From Lucinisca nassula (lineage: Eukaryota; Mollusca; Bivalvia; Lucinida; Lucinidae), in contig OY757026.1 of NCBI GenBank assembly GCA_963580285.1, forward strand, positions 46,927,431-46,991,430: a stretch of DNA of 64,000 nt, read 5' to 3'. Within the stretch, counting starts at the first letter, position 1. Each line of letters begins with the position of its first letter. The notes beneath the pieces were generated by a model. It was not told the DNA's origin, did not search any database, and was given only the letters and a program-made list of their open reading frames with translations. Positions 10,394-20,856 of this stretch are shown one piece after another. A program made the translations under genes and the position numbers.

Positions 10394-10562
10394 CAGGCAA
10401 AGTGGTGTCCATGCTTATAAACCCTACTGGTTTCATTGGGCGACAGGGCTTGAGATGTAATTTCATCCCAATGTCGGGTAAAAGTCCCACAAAATTGGAA
10501 GAGACATCTCCAAAATGACCTATACAGTGTTGACGGGGATGTAAAACCTCAAATCAAACAAA
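10394..10562 (+). mobile_element. SINE-1 3' fragment fixed inside element B1
   Basis: The 3' half of SINE-1, from AGGCAAAG.GGTG to CTCAAATCAAACAAA, interrupts the first monomer between TTAGCTC and ATCTGTGCCTTATGG. The same fragment lies at the identical position in B3 (30571-30739). It was therefore inserted before B1 and B3 separated. Confidence 0.85.
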
Positions 10563-12579
10563 ATCTGTGCCTTATGGTTTTGGAGAAAAAGATTTTTTTA
10601 AAGTTTTTTTCCAGTATAAGTCTATAGGAGCTAATGAGCCCTGGGGCTTGGCCAATTTTGACCCAAAGGGCACGGTTGGCAGGCTTTATGTAGGCGACCA
10701 TTTTGTGTTGCTATATACTAAATAACTAAGGTCTGTACTTCATGGTTTCAAAGAAGATGTTTGAAGCTTTTTCCCATTATAAGTTTGTTGGAGTTAAGGG
10801 GCCACAGGATTTGGACCCCAGGGGCATGATTGGCAGGATTTATGTAGGCAACCACTTGACATTGCTACATGCTAAGTACCTAAGCTCTGGGACTTATGGT
10901 TTCAGAGAAGAAGATTTTTGAAGATTTTTTTCCCCATTTTAAGTTGTTTTTTTTTTCTTTTTTTTTCATTATAAGGGCCCTGTGGTTTCAGAGAAGAAGA
11001 TTTTTGAAGTTTCTCCAATTGTAAGTCTATGGAAGCTAAAGAGCCCTGGGGTGTGGCCAATTTGGATCCCAGGGGCATAACTGGCAGGATTTATGTAGGT
11101 GGCCACTTGATATTGCTACATACTAAAAATCTAAGCTCTGGGCCTTATGGTTTCATAGAAGAAGATTTTTTAAGTTTTTTCCATTATAAGTCTATTGGAG
11201 GTGATGAGCTCTGGCGTGGCCAATTTTCACCCCAAGTGCAGGGTTAGCAGGATTTATGTAGCTGGCTATTTTATGTTGCTATACACTAAATATCTATGTT
11301 CTGTGCTTCACAGTTTCTGTGAAGAAGATTTTTTAAGCTTTTTCCATTATGAGTCTATGGGAGCTAAGGGGCCCCAAGGTGTGGCCCATTTGGAACCCCA
11401 GGGGCATGATTAGCAGGAAATATGTAGGTGACCACTTGCTGTTACTACATGCTAAATATCTAAGCTCTGGGCCCTGTGGTTTCAGAGAAGAAGATTTTTG
11501 AAGTTTTTTTCCATTGTGAGTCTATGGGAGCTAAGGGGGTCCCAGGGTGTGGCCCATTTGGACCCCAGGGGCATGATTGGCAGGATTTATGTAGGTGACA
11601 ACTTGTCATTGCTACATGCTAAATATCTAAGCTCTGGGCCCTGTGTTTCAGAGAAGAAGATTTTTGAAGCTTTTTTTCCATTATGAGTATAGGAGCTTAG
11701 GGGCCCCGGGGTGTGGCCCTTTTGGACCCCAGGGGCATGATTGGCAGGAATTATGTAGGTGACCACTTGCTGTTGCTATGTGCTAAATATCTAAGCTCTG
11801 GGCACTGTGGATTCAGAGAAGATTTTTGAAGCTTTTTTCCATTATGAGTCTATAGAAGCTAAAGGGCCCCGGGGCATGGCCCGTTTGGTACCCAGGGGCA
11901 TGATTGGCAGGAGTTATGTAGGTGACCACTTGCCGTTGCTACATGCTAAATATCTAAGCTCTGGGCCCTGTGGTTTCCGAGAAGAAGATTTTTGAAGCTT
12001 TTTGTTCCATTATGAGTCTATGGGAGCGAAGGGGCACTGGGGTGTGGCCAATTTGGACCCCAGGGGCATGATTGGCAGGAATTATGTAGGTGACCACTTG
12101 CCGTTGCTACATGCCAAATATCTCAGCTCTGGGCCCTGTGGTTTCAGAGAAGAAGATTTTTGAAGCTTTTTTTTCCATTATGAGTCTATAGGAGCTAAAG
12201 GGCCCCGGGACATGGCCCATTTGGACCCCAGGAGCATGATTGGCAGGAATTATGTAGGTGACCACTTGCCATTGCTACATGCTAAATATCTAAGCTCTGG
12301 GCCCTGTGGTTTCCGAGAAGAAGATTTATTGAAGCTTTTTGTTCCATTATGAGTCTATGGGAGCGAAGGGGCCCCGGAGGGTCGCCCATTTGGAACCCAG
12401 GGGCATGATTGGCAGGAATTATGTAGGTGACCACTGGCCTTTGCTACATGCTAAATATCTAAGCTCTGGGCCCTGTGGTTTCAGAGAAGAAGATTTTTGA
12501 AGCTTTTTTTTTCCATTATGAGTCTATGGGAGCTAAGGGGCCCCAGGGTGTAGCCAATTTTGACCCCAGGGGCATGATT

Positions 12580-12885
12580 TTGTTTGTTTGTTTGATTTGA
12601 GGTTTAACGTCCCCGTCAACACTGTAAAGGTCATTTTGGAGACTTTGCTTCCAATTTTGTGGGACTTTTACCCGACATTGAGATGAAATGACATCTCAAG
12701 CCCTGTCGCCCAATGAAACCAATATGGTTTATTAGCATGGACGATACGCCTCGCACCGCGGTTCATGGACAGGCTTAGATCCTCTAAGCGGTTTACCAGT
12801 ACTAGTATGCGGGCCGGATTCAGCTCTGCGTGGAAGCATCATGCAGCCCATATATTTCTTCAAGCCCCTATGGGCGGGGGCCGTC
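12580..12885 (-). mobile_element. SINE-1 copy inserted in element B1, 12 bp target-site duplication
   Basis: AGGGGCATGATT flanks it at 12568-12579 and 12886-12897. This target is part of the B monomer, and the monomer resumes without loss after the insertion. Neighbouring monomers serve as empty sites. The sense strand is minus by its A-rich tail. Confidence 0.93.
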
Positions 12886-13920
12886 AGGGGCATGATTGGC
12901 AGGAATTATGTAGGTTACCACTTGCCGTTGCTACATACCAAATATCTCAGCTCTGGGCCCTGTGGTTTCAGAGAAGAAGATTTTTGAAGCTTTTTGTTCC
13001 ATTATGAGTCTATTGGAGCGAAGGGGCCCCGGGGCGTGGCCAATTTGGACCCCAGGGGCATGATTGGCAGGAATTATGTAGGTGACCACTGGCTGTTGCT
13101 ACATGCTAAATATCTAAGCTCTCGGCCCTGTGGTTTAAGAGAAGAAGATTTTTGAAGCTTTTTGTTCCATTATGAGTCTATGGGAGCGAAGGGGCCCCGG
13201 AGCGTCGCCCATTTGGAACCCAGGGGCATGATTGGCAGGAATTATTTAGGTGACCACTGGTCTTTGCTACATGCTAAATATCTAAGCTCTGGGCCCTGTG
13301 GTTTCAGAGAAGAAGATTTTTGAAGCTTTTTTTCCATTATGAGCCTATGGGAGCTAAGGGGCCCCGGGGTGTGGCCAATTTTGACCCCAGGGGCATGATT
13401 GGCAGGAATTATGTAATTTACCACTTGCCGTTAGTACATACCAAATATCTCAGCTCTGGGCCCTGTGGTTTCAGAGAAGAAGATTTTTGAAGCTTTTTGT
13501 TCCATTATGAGTCTATGGGAGCGAAGGGGCCCCGGGGCGTGGCCAATTTGGACCCCAGGGGCATGATTGGCAGGAATTATGTAGGTGACCACTGGCCGTT
13601 GCTACATGCTAAATATCTAAGCTCTCGGCCCTGTGGTTTCAGAGAAGAAGATATTTTAAGATTTTCCCATTGTAAGTCTATGGGAGCTATATGTTGTCAT
13701 AGCAACCAGAATTCCAATCTGATCAGCCCAAAAACCTTATGCAGCCTTTCCCCCTACCTGATGATGCTTCACATAAAATTTGATCAAGATTGGCCATGGG
13801 GTATTAGATATATACTTATTTGAAATTGTTTACGGACGAACGCACGGACGGACGGACGCACGACGGACAAAATGTGATCACAAAAGCTCACCTTGTCACT
13901 ACGTGACAGGTGAGCTAAAA

Positions 13921-14805
13921 ATATATAACCGCAATGGCTTCAGCACCCATTGTAAAATTTCCGATATAAAAAGCTTGGGTACAACATTTATTTAATGTTT
14001 TTCGACAGACTGCATGCATGGTAGTTAACCCAATCACGGTTGACAACTTTGCTTCCCTCTTTAATTGCATGCCAGTGGGTCAGGCCTCAGATTCTACGAC
14101 AGTTCTAGCGTAAAGGCTTATTGAGAATTAGAGAGTCCTAATTCAAGGTAATGTTGGTTGGTGCCTGATGCTATGTCTCTGGTCGGGCCCATCACAGTTT
14201 AACTGTTGGTTTTCTTTTGCTCCAGCATTTCAGTGGTTTCTTGCTGTCGAGTCCTCACCGTTGTTTCATCTCTGTGGTTGTTTAATCATTTGTGTTCACA
14301 GAGATGTTGCGCAGGTGCCGATGGAACAATTTGTCTAAATCGCAACGAAAGGGCGAGGTTTGTGGCACGTAAAATCGAAGCCCCCCAGCGGAATTTGTTT
14401 CCGTTGACCGTTCCAAGGCGATTCTTCTGTCGCAGTTTTTTTTTGTTATGGTTTGTCTTTGGGTGTTCGTGTCGCTTAATATTTTATTTTGGATAGCCTA
14501 TTGGCCATTTGTGGGGAAAGTAACTGTCCTTTTGGCTTTCTGCTATTGATGTTTCCAATAGGTCTGTTGTTTCATGTTTGTGTTTCTTTCCCCTTGGTGT
14601 CTCTGATGGGAGCTGTGGGTTGATTGTATCGATTCCTGATCATTGCCTCCACTTCTATTTTTGTAATGCACTGGACGGTCAGATTTAGTCGTAAGCTGTT
14701 TACCAGTACTGGTGTGATCAGTTTCTGCTCATCAATATCACTAGCCTTGCCTTATATTCAGTGTGTTTATATTATCTACTAATTTTAAATTAAAGAAATT
14801 TCATT
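13921..14805. other. Intervening sequence with a dispersed repeat (14160-14420)
   Basis: Positions 14160-14420 are the inverted partner of 780-1050. The rest is AT-rich and unassigned. A 96-codon plus-strand frame (14206-14496) overlaps the repeat, is Cys/Phe-rich and has no recognisable domain, so I do not call a gene. Confidence 0.4.
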
Positions 14806-15018
14806 TTAACCCTTATCCTGCTGTTCACGACAACCCTTTTCTTTGCAAACAGTGTAGATCCAGATCAGATAGCTTCTGAAGAAGCCATCTGATCAGGATC
14901 TACACTGCTTGACATTCAATTTATGAATTTGCAGGAATAAATTACATGAAGTATTCTGATTGGTTCAGAGTCAGAAATGGGTGTGGCTAAACTGAATATT
15001 CAGCAAGAGAAGAGTTAA
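14806..15018 (+). mobile_element. TTAA-flanked MITE N (piggyBac-like), copy 1
   Basis: 213 bp including TTAA at each end. The left terminus is TTAACCCTTATCCTGCTG; the right is TCAGCAAGAGAAGAGTTAA, somewhat decayed. It contains a strong hairpin (14851-14906). Copies at 18408 and 19493 have the same length. The TTAA target and CCCTT start suit a non-autonomous piggyBac element. Confidence 0.8.
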
Positions 15019-15379
15019 ATCCTGATTTCAGTAGAATACTTGCTACAATCAACCCTCTTTATACCGACATTTGATGTACAACAAACATAATTAGAATGAC
15101 AATGGCAACTAATTCTTAGCTCTAGACGTGAGATTAATAGAATATCTACCAACTGCACATGTGTGCACTTTAATACAACTACATTTTTGCCAGGATAACA
15201 TCATACTCCATTACAATCTGGAATGCTGACACCTCTACTCCAGCTAAGAGATGACCAACAATTGACCATCACATCACTACATGACCATCTCGTAATCCAC
15301 AAGACTATCACTATGGCCATTACCATGACCATCAGACACCACATGATTGGCCGTGCTGCACTAGAATGAAAAAAAAAAA

Positions 15380-17556
15380 ACAAGAGCACCCTATGTGGGT
15401 GCCAACTCTCGGCTGCAGTTTCTTTTAGACAAGAGGGCCCAATGGCCCTCTATCGCTCACCTGTTTGGACCCCAGGGGCATGATTGGCAGGAATTATGTA
15501 GGTGACCACTTACTGTCGCTACATGCTAAATATCTAAGCTCTGGGCCCTGTGGTTTCAAAGATGAAGATTTTTTAATCTTTTTTCCATTAGGAGTCTATG
15601 GGAGCTAAGGGGCCCCGGGGCGTGGCCCATTTGGACCCCACGGGCATGATTGGCAGGGTTTATGTAGGTGACCACTTGCCATTGCTACATGCTTAATATC
15701 TAAGCTCTGGGCCCTGTGATTTCAGAGAAGAAGATTTTTTAAGCTTTTTTCCATTATGAGTCTATAGGAGCTAAAGGGCCCCGGGGCGTGGCCCGTTTGA
15801 AACCCAGGGGCATGATTGGCAGGAATTATGTAGGTGACCATTTGCCGTTGCAACATGCTAAATATCTAAGCTCTGGGCTCTGTGGTTTCAGAGATGAAGA
15901 TTTTTGAATCTTTTTTCCATTATGAGTCTATGGGAGCTAAGGGGCCCCAAGGCGTGGCCCATTTGGACCCAAAGGGCATGATTGGCAGGATTTATGTAGG
16001 TGACCACTTGCCATTGCTACATGCTAAATATCTAAGCTCTGGGCCCTGTGGTTTCAGAGAAGAAGATTTTTGAAGCTTTTTTTTTCCATTATGAGTCTAA
16101 AGGAGCTAAGAGGCCCCGGGGCGTGGCCCTTTTGGACCCCAGGGGCATGATTGGCAGGAATTATATAGGTGACCACTTGCCATTGCTACCTACTAAATAT
16201 CTAAGCTCTGGGCCCTGTGGTTTTTTGAGAAGAAGATTTTTAAGCTTTTTTCCATTATGAGTCTTTGGGAGCAAAGGGGCCCCGGCACTTGGCCCATTTG
16301 GAACCCAGGGCAGGAATTATGTAGGTGACCAATTGCCGTTGCTACATGCTAAATATTTAAACTCTGGGCCCTGTGTTTCAGAGAAGAAGATTTTGAAGCT
16401 TTTTTCGATTATGAGTCTATGGGAGCTAAGGGGCCCCGGCGCGTGGCCGATTTGGACCCCAGGGGCATGATTGGCAGGAATTATGTAGGTGACCACTTGT
16501 CATTGCTACATGCTAAATATCTAAACTCTGGGCCCTGTGGTTTCAGAGAAGAAGATTTTTGAAGCTTTTTTTTTTTTCATTATGAGTCTATGGGAGCTAA
16601 GGGGCCCCGGGCGTTGCCCGTTTAGACCCCAGGGGCATGATTGGCAGGAATTATGTAGGTGACCACTTTCCATTGCTACTTGCTAAATATCTAAGCTCTG
16701 GGCCCTGTGGTTTTCGAGAAGAAGATTTTTGAAGCTTTTTGTTCCATTATGAGTCTATGGGAGGGAAGGGGCCCCGGGGCGTCGCCAATTTGGAACCAAG
16801 GGGCATGATTGGCAGAAATTATGTAGGTGACCACTTGCCGTTGCTAGTTGCCAAATATCTAAGCTCTTGGCCCTGTGGTTTTTGAGAAGAAGATTTTTGA
16901 AGCTTTTTGTTCCATTATGAGTCTATGGGAGCGAAGGGGCCCCCGGGGTGTGGCCCATTTGGACCCCAGGGGCATGATTGGCAGGAATTATGTAGGTGAC
17001 CACTGGCCGTTAATACATGCTTAATATCTAAGCTCTGGGCCCTGTGGTTTCAGAAGAAGATATTTTAATTTTTTCCCATTGATAGTCTATGGGAGCTATA
17101 TGTTGCCATGGCAACCAGAATTCCAATCTGATCAGCCCAAAAACCTTATGCAGCCTTTCCCCCTACCTGATGATGCTTCCCATGAAATTTGATCAAGATT
17201 GACCATGGGGTATTAGAGATATACTTATTTGAAATTGTTTACGGACGGACACACGCATGCACGGACGCACGCACGACGGAAGACGGACAAAAAGTGATCA
17301 TAAAAGCTCACCTTGTCACTATGTGACAGGTGAGCTAAAAACAAAAATTCTAAGTCAAAAAGGGGCATAACTGTGCCATAAATATTTTGTGGGTTACCTC
17401 ACCTATTAGTAGGAGTTTCCCTTTTCATAATGAACAACTATTCAGAGTTTCAAGTAAATATGTTCAGTAATGACATTTTACAAAATGTCCATGTTTTTGC
17501 AACACTCTAAGTCAAAAAAGGGGCATAACTGTGCCAAAAATATTTTGAGGGTTACT
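15380..17556 (+). mobile_element. Element J1 interrupted by element B2
   Basis: The 5' part (15380-15428) is ACAAGAGCACCCTATGTGGG with a GCACCC/GGGTGC hairpin. J sequence resumes at 17341 with AAGTCAAAAAGGGGCATAAC and CATAATGAACAACTATTCAG and ends near 17556. The corresponding site in the right arm (near 28530-28600) lacks both J1 and B2. An inverted J copy is at 24339-24532. Confidence 0.65.
15429..17340 (+). mobile_element. Tandem-core element B2 (~163 bp monomers)
   Basis: The 5' end is ACAAGAGGGCCCAATGGCCC. About ten monomers of the B core follow, then the B 3' module containing a perfect GTTGCCATGGCAAC palindrome (17102-17115). An ACGG/ACGC tract and a hairpin (17305-17336) before AAAA complete it. 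It is inserted in element J1. Unlike B1 and B3 it lacks the embedded SINE fragment, so it belongs to another lineage of the family. Confidence 0.85.
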
Positions 17557-18407
17557 CACCTATTTCATGTAACTTGTTTGACTTTTCACAGCCCAACCAA
17601 CATTAGCTAGGTATTTAGAGCTTGGCATCCAAGCAATTAGGGGCCAGTTCAAAACTTACATTACATGTACACTGAACAAATTTCACTAGCTCTTAATACA
17701 GATCAATAACAAGTTCATTTATCTAACAAGGTTTTTAGGTTAACTGATAGAACATTGAACATCACAACAGCTGCCGTTAAACACCCTGTCCATCACTGTA
17801 AAATGTAGTTTCTAGTCCGATCACTGTGTATTACACTGCCAGAACTACCACTGGACAATATGATATAATGGCCAAGCAATCCCCAGTCTATCACAGTCCA
17901 TCCATCCATCACATTACATCTACCAATGTCAAAAAAAAACAAACAAAAAAAAAAAACGTGTGGCATGATCTAGACTGTGATGAGAGCATATTTTTTTCTT
18001 ATTTCATAACTGTCAAACTCACTAACCTAAGACTTCATGATGAAACTATCAATGTTCTGTGCCAAACAGATTATTTCACAAATTATTTCGGGAGTCATCG
18101 TTTTATGCATACGTCTCTCGGTACTAGTTCACACAGAAACTGAAAGAATCCACTGAAAGCAATGTTCCTGGATTAATTCATTCTAGCAGCATATCAGTTT
18201 ATACCAATACATAATCAAACATCATAAAGTTAATTAAAATGTGATATAAGTGGTTTGTAACAGGACTATCCCACTTTCTATTTGATTGCATTTATTTTGA
18301 TTGATTATCTATTTATATATTTATTTAATTAATTACATATTTAACTATTTACCTACGGGAGTAATTTATTAATTCATAAGATTATGTTTTCTACTTTTTG
18401 TTTTATT

Positions 18408-18620
18408 TTAACCCTTGTCCTGCTAATCCCGGATATGCCTTATCTTTGAAACAATGTAGATCCAGATCAGATGGCTTCTGACGAAGCCATCTGATCATGA
18501 TCTACATTGTTTGCCATTCAGATTATGAATTTGTTGCAATAATTTGCATCAAGTAATCTGATTGGTTGATAATCGGTAGTGAGTGTGGCATATATAAATA
18601 TTCAGCAGGATAAGGGTTAA
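18408..18620 (+). mobile_element. TTAA-flanked MITE N, copy 2, with empty site in the other arm
   Basis: TTAACCCTTGTCCTGCT at the left and AGCAGGATAAGGGTTAA at the right are near-perfect inverted ends, and the length is 213 bp. The internal hairpin is at 18451-18510. The right arm of the inverted duplication has an uninterrupted TTTTAATATTTATT at the matching place (about 26598-26612, opposite strand). This shows insertion at a single TTAA and its duplication. Confidence 0.9.
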
Positions 18621-18869
18621 TATTTATTTACCTATATGATTTTTAAGATTTAAAGTTGAGAGGAGACCTTCATAGAAGAATTTAAGTCTCGGACGTGCAA
18701 AACAAGTGCCAAATCATACTTTAGAGACACAAACAGAAAAGCTATCATAAGCCACACTGTGATATTAATTTGCATGAATGTTAGTACATGTACCAAAAAA
18801 CTAGATGGATGGAGAGGGCAGCTTCCAATTTCATATCAGGACTCCGGCAAATGAAGAAAAAATTTTTTT

Positions 18870-18896
18870 TTTTCGGGGGGGAGGGGGGGGGGGGGT
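18870..18896 (+). repeat. G-run at the SINE tail
   Basis: A run of over 20 G residues with one A follows a T-tract. It lies where the tail of the minus-strand SINE V1 sits. The matching right-arm tail is poly-A only. Assembly or sequencing error in this homopolymer is possible. Confidence 0.7.
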
Positions 18897-19448
18897 TGTT
18901 TTACAGCCCAAATGAAGGTTATTTTACTTTCATTGAACCAATTGTTTATCAGTTAGGCCTGGAATTAAATTGCCTGACCTTCCATTGCAGAATTTGGCAT
19001 CTCAGATCTGATCCAAGCCAGACTGAGGCCTAATGATTAAGAGTAAGGTTGGCACGATTAATCGGACAATCGATTATTCAATCGATAAATTCCCCAAAAA
19101 TGAATATCAATACGGATTTGCTTGCAATCGATTATTTGATCAGTTCTATTAACTACCCAAAGTTGTGCCTAAAATAGCTGTATGAGTGGCAAACTGCAGA
19201 CCCCAATGAGAGGCCGCACACTGCGGCGTCTCATCCGGGTCTACACCGTTTGCACAGGTTTTGTCTGTTTAAATACCCATGGCAAAGTACAGAATAGGGT
19301 AGGAGACTTGCTCAGACAGAAAGCCAGACAGGTTAAAATTATGACCAAATATTTCGTGATTTCTAATCGATTATCATATTTTCAGCTCAGATTAGCCAGC
19401 CCTAACAAAGAGTCAGTGCTCTTATCCACTGGGTTATGAAGGCCTGTT
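18893..19448 (-). mobile_element. tRNA-derived SINE V1, split by a hAT-like MITE
   Basis: The minus-strand head at 19406-19448 contains GGCCTTCATAACCCAGTGG (A-box region). The body and tail (18893-19044) contain GAAATGCCAAATTCTGC-type SINE sequence and end GGGCTGTAAAAC. The element is split exactly by 19045-19405. Its inverted, uninterrupted paralogue is at 25032-25236. Confidence 0.85.
19045..19405. mobile_element. hAT-like MITE inserted in SINE V1
   Basis: 361 bp. The left end is AAGGTTGGCACGATTAATCG; the right end's reverse complement is TTAGGGCTGGCTAATCTGAG. Both resemble the GGNTGGC start of hAT elements, with ATCGATTA-rich interior ends. An 8 bp duplication, TTAAGAGT (19037-19044) and CAAAGAGT (19406-19413), two mismatches, fits hAT. 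The empty site is preserved in the right-arm SINE at about 25065-25075. It contains a GTAGACC-type hairpin (19190-19252). Confidence 0.85.
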
Positions 19449-19492
19449 AAAATAAATAAGGTCTTAAAATATTATTACTGTGAATACTGAGC

Positions 19493-19705
19493 TTAACCCT
19501 TGTCCTGCTGAATATTCATATATGCCACACCCACTACCTATTATCAACCAATCAGATTACTTCGTGCAAATTATTGCAACAAATTCACAATCTGAATGGC
19601 AAACAATGTAGATCCTGATCAGATGATTTCTGACGAAGCCATCTGATCTGGATCTTCATTGTTTGGAAAATAAGGTATATCTGGGCTCAGCAGGACAAGG
19701 GTTAA
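19493..19705 (-). mobile_element. TTAA-flanked MITE N, copy 3
   Basis: 213 bp, with ends TTAACCCTTGTCCTGCTGA and TCAGCAGGACAAGGGTTAA. It is in opposite orientation to copies 1 and 2. The hairpin is at 19602-19665. The right arm has TTTTAAAAG at the equivalent place (near 24645), an empty TTAA site. Confidence 0.88.
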
Positions 19706-19799
19706 GTTCTTAATCCTAACAACTTGGTTTTTCAACACTGGACCACCTGAACTGAACCCAAACTCCCAGGTAAACATGTCCTGGATGATCCGAAACTCC

Positions 19800-20300
19800 T
19801 CGCCAAACATTATGGTATCACCAGAAAGGTCTTCTAACCAGGAATGTACCTGTGCAATATGACAGTCATTTTAAAAGCAGGTCAAATGTAAAGGACTAGG
19901 AAATTATGGTACCATTGGAAAGGTCTTTTGGCAAGAAATGCACATGTGAGTTATGCAAGTCCAATCTCTTACCAATAAAAAGTTACGGCCAATGTCATTT
20001 TAAAAAGGTCAAACATCAAGGTCAAGGTCATAAGGTAAAAATACGGTATATGGTATCACCAGAAAGATCGTGTGAAATATAAAAGTTATATCAATTAACA
20101 ATTGTAAATAACATCTAATGTTAAAGTTTTGAAAAAGGAGGTCAATAATCAAGTTCAAGGTATCTGGTCAAAAATCGTCTAAATCACTAAGGTCTTGTGG
20201 CAGGAATGCAGAGGTGAAATGCAAAATCCCTATCACCAATCATAAGTTATGGCCAAGTTTTTAAAACGTAGAAGAAAGTAGAGTTCCTTCCCACTTCAAA
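19800..20300. repeat. Diverged tandem repeat (~150-165 bp) at inner end of left arm
   Basis: Repeated phrases TATGGTATCACCAGAAAG, AAAAGTTA.GGCCAA and AGGTCAA.GTCAAGGTCA recur three or more times. The inverted partner is at 23789-24330. Probably the core of another tandem-core element; termini were not found. Confidence 0.55.
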
Positions 20301-20387
20301 TCTTGTGCAGTGGAATCCATAAGTTTACCTTGTGCAGTAGAATCACTAAGGTACATCCTTAAAGAATCAAAGCACTGAGAGTACTGG

Positions 20388-20856
20388 TGGGTCGATTGTC
20401 TCTGGGTGTAGTTAGGAAAAATGGGCCTGAGCGTGGACTGTTTCGTTTAACCCTTAAACTCCTTTACTGAAAGCAAACCGTGTAGACCCTGATCAGACAC
20501 TGCGTTTTTCGGTGCCTGATCCTTAAATCCCTATACTCTAAGCAAGCAGTGAAGACCCTGATCAGAAGCCGCGTTCTGCGGCGTCTGATCTGGGTCTACA
20601 CTGTTTGCCTAGCCCAACCCATGATCCCAGCCCAGATTTTACAGTTAACCTTTAAAGTAAACACGCTGACCTCACTGCGATAAAATTCTATAAATAATCT
20701 GCGTGGATTCCTACAAATCAGTGATGAGAGCCTTTTCGCGCGCTTTTGATTGATTGGTCAATAATGGTCATGTGGTTATCTCCGCGTTGGTCACGTGGAC
20801 ATTTGCAAGAATCGACTTTCTACCGTATGGTACATTTGGGTCGATTGATAAACAAT
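20388..20856. mobile_element. Segment bounded by GGTCGATTGT inverted motifs, absent from X1 flank
   Basis: Left GGTCGATTGTCTCTGG and right (reverse complement) GGTCGATTGTTTATC bound sequence missing between the same flanks near 1925-1960. It contains a sub-repeat (20452-20653) with two GTAGACCCTGATCAGA hairpins. Probably a DNA element with another nested in it. Target duplication not established. Confidence 0.45.

Larger units (their letters stand above)
10296..13920 (+). mobile_element. Tandem-core element B1 (~163 bp monomers)
   Basis: The 5' end is ACAAGAGGGCCCAATGGCCC, then ATTGCTCACCGG. The core has some 17-20 monomers of ~163 bp with GGGGCATGATTGGCAGGAA, CTAAATATCTAAGCTCTGG and AGAGAAGAAGATTTTTGAAG. 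The 3' module (13694-13840) has a TTGTCATAGCAAC motif. A GGACGGACGGACGC tract and a hairpin (13885-13916) ending in GGTGAGCTAAAA complete it. The 5' GCTCACC and 3' GGTGAGC pair as subterminal inverted repeats. It carries a SINE-1 fragment (10394-10562) and a later full SINE-1 (12580-12885). The 60-108-codon frames are monomer artefacts. Confidence 0.85.
15172..20300 (+). repeat. Left arm of a large inverted duplication
   Basis: This arm pairs, inverted, with 23789-28786. Matching segments include 15180-15375 with 28590-28786 (around GCACTAGAAT), 17557-18400 with 26997-28520, 18690-18870 with 25240-25410, and 19717-20300 with 23789-24600. Arm-specific insertions are J1 plus B2, two TTAA MITEs and a hAT-like MITE. 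The arms differ by many substitutions, so this is not a recent or gene-converted palindrome. Confidence 0.8.
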
